From: DASPPF01 sp032906705
GTDB taxonomy: Archaea; Thermoproteota; Nitrososphaeria; Nitrososphaerales; Gagatemarchaeaceae
NCBI GenBank assembly: GCA_032906705.1
Contig: JAJTZC010000029.1
Location: 1 to 17,005, forward strand
DNA length: 17,005 nucleotides
Reading direction: 5' to 3'
Position numbers and translations under genes: made by a program. The notes below the pieces were generated by a model that was given only the letters and a program-made list of their open reading frames with translations, was not told the DNA's origin and did no database searches. The first letter of the stretch is position 1. Each line of letters opens with the position of its first letter. Below, one piece after another: positions 13,116 through 17,005 of this stretch.

Positions 13116-14174
13116 ATGATGGAGCAGCTTCCTGTCCTAGTCATAGGAGGAGGACCGGCAGGGCTCACAGCAGCGGCGGATCTTGCAGAATTGGGGACGA
13201 AAGTGATACTCGTGGAGAAGAGGAATGAGCTCGGGGGAGCCCCGATTCGGTGGAAGTACAAGTCGCTTGCACCTGACCTGCGGCCCGCTGAAGAAGTAAT
13301 GGAACCTATTGTCAGCAACGCGGAATCTAATCCTCTCATCACCGTCCACAAAGGCGCTTTTGTCGAAACGTGCGACGGCCCGGCCGGCAACTTCAGGGTG
13401 GTGATAGGAAGCAGCAGTGGCGGGGTAGCCGTGGAACGGAGGGTCTCCTCGATTGTGGTAGCGACTGGCTTTGAGCACTTCGACGCTCGCGTCGACCCTA
13501 GGTACAGCTACGGTCGGGCGCCCAACGTAATCGGGATAAACGAACTCGAAGGCATGCTGAAGGAAGGGCGGGTCGTGGGGCACGATGGCAAGATTCCGAA
13601 GCGGGTTGCTTTCATCTTCTGCGTCGGCTCCCGCGACAAGGCTACCAACCCTTGGTGCTGCACAGTCTGCTGCGGCGTGAGCATAAAACAGGCAATGGAG
13701 ATGAAGGAGATGATCAAGGACGTCCAGCTCTATATGATCTACATGGACATACGAACGATGGGGCAGTGGGAGAAGCTCTACTGGAGAAGCATGGAGGAGT
13801 ACGGCATCAATTACATCAGGGGGAGGGTCTCGGAGGTCTACTACACGGGCGAGAAACTCTTGGTCAAAGGGGAGGACACCCTCGTAAGGGGACCGTTCGA
13901 AGTTCTCTTCGACATGGTCGTGCTTGCTGTGGGCATGGAGCCCGGCCCAGGAACAAAGAAGATTGCGGGCACTCTAGGACTGAAGCTCAACGAGAACGGG
14001 TTCCTGGAGCCAAAGCATCCAAACATCCACACGGAGTCAGCTAGAGATGGGATCTTTCTGGCAGGCTGCTGCGTCACTCCGATGTCGATCGAAGAGACTC
14101 TTGCGGAAGGGTCCGCAGCAGCTATGGCGGCGACGAAGTTCGCCAGGAAGATGTCGCCCAGCATGAAGGTGTAA
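13116..14174 (+). CDS. hdrA: sHdr flavoprotein subunit HdrA
   Basis: A 352-residue short HdrA. The N-terminal FAD site is VLVIGGGPAGLTAAADL (residues 7-23), with a second nucleotide-binding region after residue 163. A cysteine group, C169 and C181-C182 with C185-C186 (NPWCCTVCCG), is the expected site of an iron-sulfur cluster; C318-C319 lie in the closing FAD segment GIFLAGCCV. Methanogen HdrA has additional ferredoxin-like and bifurcating domains that are missing here, as in sHdrA of sulfur oxidisers, so electron bifurcation is unlikely. Start is ATG 13116 or 13119, 4 nt after hdrB1. It would collect electrons within the sHdr complex. QmoA is a related alternative, but the LbpA/TusA context favours sHdr. 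Confidence 0.88.
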   Translation: MMEQLPVLVIGGGPAGLTAAADLAELGTKVILVEKRNELGGAPIRWKYKSLAPDLRPAEEVMEPIVSNAESNPLITVHKGAFVETCDGPAGNFRVVIGSSSGGVAVERRVSSIVVATGFEHFDARVDPRYSYGRAPNVIGINELEGMLKEGRVVGHDGKIPKRVAFIFCVGSRDKATNPWCCTVCCGVSIKQAMEMKEMIKDVQLYMIYMDIRTMGQWEKLYWRSMEEYGINYIRGRVSEVYYTGEKLLVKGEDTLVRGPFEVLFDMVVLAVGMEPGPGTKKIAGTLGLKLNENGFLEPKHPNIHTESARDGIFLAGCCVTPMSIEETLAEGSAAAMAATKFARKMSPSMKV

Positions 14175-14178
14175 TGCC

Positions 14179-14646
14179 GTGCCGGACGAGGGCGAGGCAA
14201 AGAAGAAGGATGAAAAGGGTAAGTTCATAATCGAAAGACGGTACATCGACGACGACAGGATCATCGAGCCAGAGAAGCTAGAGTCGGGCGGCGTCGACAT
14301 GTCGGGCCGATGGGGCCTTCTCGTCCTTCCTCGGACGATAAAGGACTTCGATCATTCGCTCTATGAAGCTGTGAAGAGCAACCCCAAGGGGAGCCACATA
14401 AGCAAATGTTGGCAGTGCGGGAATTGCACGGCCGCCTGTCCCGTGGCCGAGAAGAATCCGCTCTTCAACCCTAGGTACTTCATCCACGCCGCCAGGATGG
14501 GCTATGAGCAGGAGCTCAAGAAGGTGAAGGAGAGCATCTATCTATGCACCAGCTGCGGTCGTTGTACCGAGGTCTGCCCCAAGGGAGTCGACCCCAGCGG
14601 GGTCATGGAAGCTATCGGCGCGGAGATCAGGAAGGATGGACGCTAG
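14179..14646 (+). CDS. hdrC2: Second HdrC-type iron-sulfur subunit
   Basis: A 155-residue protein with two complete [4Fe-4S] motifs: C77, C80, C83, C87 (CWQCGNCTAACP) and C123, C126, C129, C133 (CTSCGRCTEVCP). The first 60 residues are charged and contain FIIERRYIDDDRII, then a short segment before the clusters. GTG at 14179 is the chosen start, 4 nt after hdrA; the ATG at 14174 is in another frame and gives an arginine-rich product. The stop directly abuts the ATG of a cytochrome b gene. Together the two proteins have the HdrC-plus-membrane layout that is fused in QmoC, so this subunit may link HdrA to the membrane. Confidence 0.87.
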   Translation: MPDEGEAKKKDEKGKFIIERRYIDDDRIIEPEKLESGGVDMSGRWGLLVLPRTIKDFDHSLYEAVKSNPKGSHISKCWQCGNCTAACPVAEKNPLFNPRYFIHAARMGYEQELKKVKESIYLCTSCGRCTEVCPKGVDPSGVMEAIGAEIRKDGR

Positions 14647-15501
14647 ATGTCTGGACCGTCTGCCAGAAAAATAGTTCCCTGGCTTGCGATGTTCCTTGTG
14701 GTTGGAATCCTGACCTATGCCTGGCTATGGCTCTACTTAGTCAATGTCGACATGATCGAAAAGGGAACATTGACGCAGGTAGATCGCAACACCATACTGG
14801 ACAAGAGTATAGTGGATTACTCCGGGCTCGGAGCGGCTCTGATAGTGGTGGCGGGCGTCCTGTATCGGGCGAGGAATAGAAGCATACCCCTGTTGCTTCA
14901 GGAGATATTCCAGGCGCTCAAGAGCACCCCCGACGACCCGAAAAAGAGAGCAGAGAGTGGACAGGGAACAGGAAGGAAAGGGGGTTGGGGGACGGTCTTT
15001 TCAGTAGTCTTCAGAGACGTGCTGCTTCTAGGGAAGATGGGTGAATGTGAAGACTTCCAGCAGTGGCTAGGCCACTTCCTGATCATGTGGGGATTCATCG
15101 GCCTCGCCGTCACCACTACCCTAGATGCAATCGTCAACAACGCCGCTGTCCCGATCCCAATCACACACCCCGTGCGCCTTTTGGGCAACCTTACTGGAAT
15201 CATCTTGACAGGGGGCCTCACACTGTCCCTCACGCGGAGAATTCTTCATTCCGAGGTCAGGACTAACACCCGGGCTGGCGACTGGGGGTTCCTCGCCTCG
15301 CTCTACGGCACCGCGCTGACGGGATTCCTGGTACAGTCATTCGCGGACACGTCCAACATGCTGGGAACTTGGGTAAGCTATCCCATACACTTGGCCTTTC
15401 TTTCCTTCCTTCTGATAACTGCGCCTTGGACGAAGTTCGTTCATGCGCTATGGAGGCCATCGTGGGTTGTTTATAGCAGGCTCAACGCCCAAGTCAAATG
15501 A
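14647..15501 (+). CDS. NarI/HdrE/QmoC-like cytochrome b membrane protein of the hdr operon
   Basis: A 284-residue membrane protein with about six hydrophobic segments (near 8-31, 57-73, 142-160, 175-195, 213-231 and 245-261). Histidines H143 (LGHFLIMWGF), H174 (THPVRLLGN), H248 and H266 (TKFVHALWRPSW) align by motif with those of the apr-operon cytochrome b, so the two are paralogues. This one has an added N-terminal helix pair and a loop of about 60 residues around 80-140. ATG follows the hdrC2 stop with no gap. It would exchange electrons between HdrC2 and membrane quinone. In most described sHdr operons the gene after hdrC2 is hdrB2, so a membrane anchor here is unusual. Confidence 0.83.
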   Translation: MSGPSARKIVPWLAMFLVVGILTYAWLWLYLVNVDMIEKGTLTQVDRNTILDKSIVDYSGLGAALIVVAGVLYRARNRSIPLLLQEIFQALKSTPDDPKKRAESGQGTGRKGGWGTVFSVVFRDVLLLGKMGECEDFQQWLGHFLIMWGFIGLAVTTTLDAIVNNAAVPIPITHPVRLLGNLTGIILTGGLTLSLTRRILHSEVRTNTRAGDWGFLASLYGTALTGFLVQSFADTSNMLGTWVSYPIHLAFLSFLLITAPWTKFVHALWRPSWVVYSRLNAQVK

Positions 15502-15871
15502 CAGCACCCGCAGCCTGGCGGCGCGGGCGGAGGAGCGGTTCTTCACGCTCGACCACGTCGGAGTGGTCAGGCATTTCGAGGGGGTGGACCTCGATCGTGT
15601 CGTCTCAAGTCTTGGAGAGATGGTTGGTGCCCAGGGTAGGAAGGTCGAGCAAGCGACCGAGGACCTAAGGGGCAGACTAGTCCACACCTGCGTTGTAGAA
15701 CCTTGGCAAAGTGAACCCCTTATCCTCTGGCTGACTGCTACTCAGGTGGAAGGTGTGGGTGTGGTGGTCGATGCGAAGATCTTCCATCCCACCGAGCAGA
15801 GCGCTGAAGCTGACGAGGAGCTATCAAGACTTATGGGAGATCTCGAGCGGAGGATTACGACGCACTTATGA
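15443..15871 (+). CDS. Unrecognised small soluble protein in the hdr operon
   Basis: Up to 142 residues; I recognise no family. The likely folded part begins ERFFTLDHVGVVRHFEGVDL and continues with alternating helix and strand patterns: a helix at DRVVSSLGEMVGAQGRKVEQ, strands at LVHTCVVEPW and LILWLTATQVEGVGVVVDA, and a C-terminal helix ADEELSRLMGDLERRI. No signal peptide or membrane helix is seen and there is one cysteine. The only normal in-frame start before the folded part is ATG 15443, which overlaps the cytochrome gene by 59 nt; translation may instead start at a non-standard codon after 15501. It could be a stand-in for the small hypothetical protein found in many sHdr operons, but I see no similarity that proves this. 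Confidence 0.65.
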   Translation: MRYGGHRGLFIAGSTPKSNDSTRSLAARAEERFFTLDHVGVVRHFEGVDLDRVVSSLGEMVGAQGRKVEQATEDLRGRLVHTCVVEPWQSEPLILWLTATQVEGVGVVVDAKIFHPTEQSAEADEELSRLMGDLERRITTHL

Positions 15872-15900
15872 CTGCAGCAGCGGCCAGCCCAGGGTAGCCC

Positions 15901-16728
15901 TTGCTCGACATCTTGACGATTCTCCTGATGACTGTGCCCGTAGGCGTGCTCGGTGCGCTGACAGGTCTGGGAGGCGGAAGCATACTCGTGCCGATTCTCG
16001 TCGCTCTCGGCGTTCCGGTGAAGTACGCCATAGCAGCCAGCATGGTCAGCATTATCGCCACTTCGAGCGGGGCGGGTGCCTCTTCGCTCAGGGAGGGAAT
16101 AGTCAACGTGAAGGCTGGCATGTATTTGGCAATCTTCACGGTGATCGGCGCTATTGTGGGTGCCACGCTCTCCAACTTCGTGAACCCACGGTTCCTCTAT
16201 TTCGCGTTCGCTGCGTTCCTGCTTACGGCTTTTCTCGGCCTGCGCAGACACCTGAGGGAGGAGGTCCCATCAGGAACCCTCCAGGACGGCCTCTCGAGAA
16301 GACTCGAGCTTGAAGGCAGGTATTACGATAAGTCGTTGAAAAGGGAAGTAGGCTACAAGATGAGGCGGCCCCTTCTTGCCGGCGCTGGGATGCTTGTCGC
16401 AGGACTTGCCGCCGGCTTGCTCGGGATAGGCGGGGGGGCTTTCAAGATGTCGATTCAAGAGAACGTGCTCAGGATGCCGACGAAGGTGTCGAGCACTACG
16501 AGCAACTTCATAATCGGGATGACCGCGCTCGCCGGGGCCAGCGTGTATTTCGCGTCTGGCCAACTATACCTTGGTCTGGCCGCTCCAATGGCCGTGGGCA
16601 CGGCCGTCGGGGCGGTTATCGGTGGGAGAGTACTCAACCGACTCCCGAACAGAGGGGTGAAGGTGCTGTTCTTGGTCATAGTAACCTACCTGATCATCCA
16701 AATGCTGTACAAAGGAGTTACGAGTTGA
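15901..16728 (+). CDS. TauE/SafE-family membrane exporter (sulfite or sulfonate)
   Basis: A 275-residue membrane protein with the two-repeat TauE/SafE layout: a glycine-rich loop GALTGLGGGSILVP near residue 20 and its counterpart AGLLGIGGGAFKMS near residue 178. Each is followed by helices ending near an S-T-T-S or S-I-I-A-T-S segment. About eight hydrophobic helices are split by a hydrophilic stretch around 105-155. The family moves sulfite, sulfoacetate and related anions out of the cell. Beside sHdr, which would release sulfite, export of surplus sulfite is a natural role. TTG at 15901 is the first start after an in-frame TAG; the gene follows the small unknown protein by 29 nt and overlaps the next gene. 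Confidence 0.87.
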   Translation: MLDILTILLMTVPVGVLGALTGLGGGSILVPILVALGVPVKYAIAASMVSIIATSSGAGASSLREGIVNVKAGMYLAIFTVIGAIVGATLSNFVNPRFLYFAFAAFLLTAFLGLRRHLREEVPSGTLQDGLSRRLELEGRYYDKSLKREVGYKMRRPLLAGAGMLVAGLAAGLLGIGGGAFKMSIQENVLRMPTKVSSTTSNFIIGMTALAGASVYFASGQLYLGLAAPMAVGTAVGAVIGGRVLNRLPNRGVKVLFLVIVTYLIIQMLYKGVTS

Positions 16729-17005
16729 CTGGGCAAGAGGAGGTATCTGAGAAGGCGATAGGCTACATCTTGGCAGGTGGGCTGGTGCTTAGCGTGGCAA
16801 TCACAGCTCTAGGCATTGTTAGTTATTACGTCCAGTCAGGTGGCTTTGGTTTCAATTACACGCCAGAGTGGCAGATGAAGGGGGCTAACTTCTTCCTGTA
16901 CGCGTCAGCCCTCCTGGATTCCCTGCTCACAACACAGGCACCAGCTACATTGATGGCCCTCGGAATCGTTCTCCTCATGCTGACATCATACGCGCGCGTA
17001 TTCAC
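16725..17005 (+). CDS. DUF1634-like membrane protein, cut by window edge
   Basis: The first 93 residues of a membrane protein. TTG at 16725 overlaps the TauE stop (TTGA). It begins MTGQEEVSEKAIGYILAGGL, with one helix at about 12-33, a loop with YYVQSGGFGFNYTPEW, a second hydrophobic stretch around a TTQAPATLMALGIVLLML segment, and the arginine-bearing SYARVF at the break. DUF1634 proteins have this layout (two to three helices, an R-V motif in the last) and are commonly encoded next to TauE/SafE genes in archaea. The family's function is unknown; a partner role to the exporter is inferred from pairing. Codon phase and operon overlap support a real gene. Confidence 0.75.
   Translation, partial: MTGQEEVSEKAIGYILAGGLVLSVAITALGIVSYYVQSGGFGFNYTPEWQMKGANFFLYASALLDSLLTTQAPATLMALGIVLLMLTSYARVF

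Noticed and set aside
11316..15501. Qmo complex as the identity of the hdr operon
   Set aside because: There is no long QmoB-type HdrA, and lbpA, tusA and dsrE linkage fits sHdr better, although hdrC2 plus cytochrome b has a QmoC-like layout.
1..17005. CRISPR arrays, tRNA or rRNA genes, insertion sequences
   Set aside because: No repeated spacers, no cloverleaf-like or rRNA-like sequence and no transposase motif were found on reading both strands.

Overview
The window reads as a sulfur-metabolism island from a chemolithotrophic archaeon. Archaeal origin is inferred from many TTG starts, AT-rich TATA-like boxes about 29-32 nt upstream of start codons (leaderless or near-leaderless transcripts), and gene content resembling sulfur-oxidising archaea such as Sulfolobales. 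The sequence is fairly GC-rich. I cannot fix the phylum; a Thermoproteota/Nitrososphaeria-like or Thermoplasmatota lineage is possible. Two 100-N assembly gaps fall inside genes.

Left block, 1-4033, minus strand: biotin protein ligase, then the carboxyltransferase, biotin carboxylase and (cut by the window edge) biotin carboxyl carrier subunits of an archaeal acetyl-CoA/propionyl-CoA carboxylase. This is a self-contained biotin-enzyme operon. It could serve CO2 fixation or propionate metabolism.

Second block, 4260-8576, minus strand: a NarI/QmoC-like cytochrome b membrane protein, AprB, AprA and dissimilatory sulfate adenylyltransferase (Sat), in that order and almost without gaps. In the oxidative direction AprAB turns sulfite plus AMP into APS, Sat turns APS plus PPi into sulfate plus ATP, and the cytochrome b would pass electrons to quinone.

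Regulatory centre, 8577-11315: an ArsR-family repressor gene diverges from the apr operon. After it come two minus-strand units, tusA-dsrE3 and dsrE-lbpA-lipoate ligase (the last broken by a gap). Three promoter regions carry a shared half-site TTCGRATA in imperfect palindromes between TATA box and start codon. I infer one local regulon run by the ArsR protein.

Right block, 11316-17005, plus strand: hdrC1-hdrB1-hdrA-hdrC2, a second NarI/HdrE-like cytochrome b, an unrecognised small protein, a TauE/SafE-type exporter and a DUF1634 membrane protein (cut by the edge). With LbpA, TusA and the DsrE proteins this matches the sHdr (sulfur-oxidising heterodisulfide reductase-like) system. However, no second hdrB is seen, and a membrane cytochrome sits where it would be expected.

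Together: TusA/DsrE proteins carry sulfane sulfur to sHdr with lipoyl-LbpA as cofactor protein, sulfite is released, and AprBA-Sat oxidises it to sulfate with substrate-level ATP formation. TauE/SafE may export surplus sulfite or sulfonates. Two related cytochromes b would connect the sHdr and Apr modules separately to the quinone pool. The direction of flux and the interaction partners are inferred from gene content.
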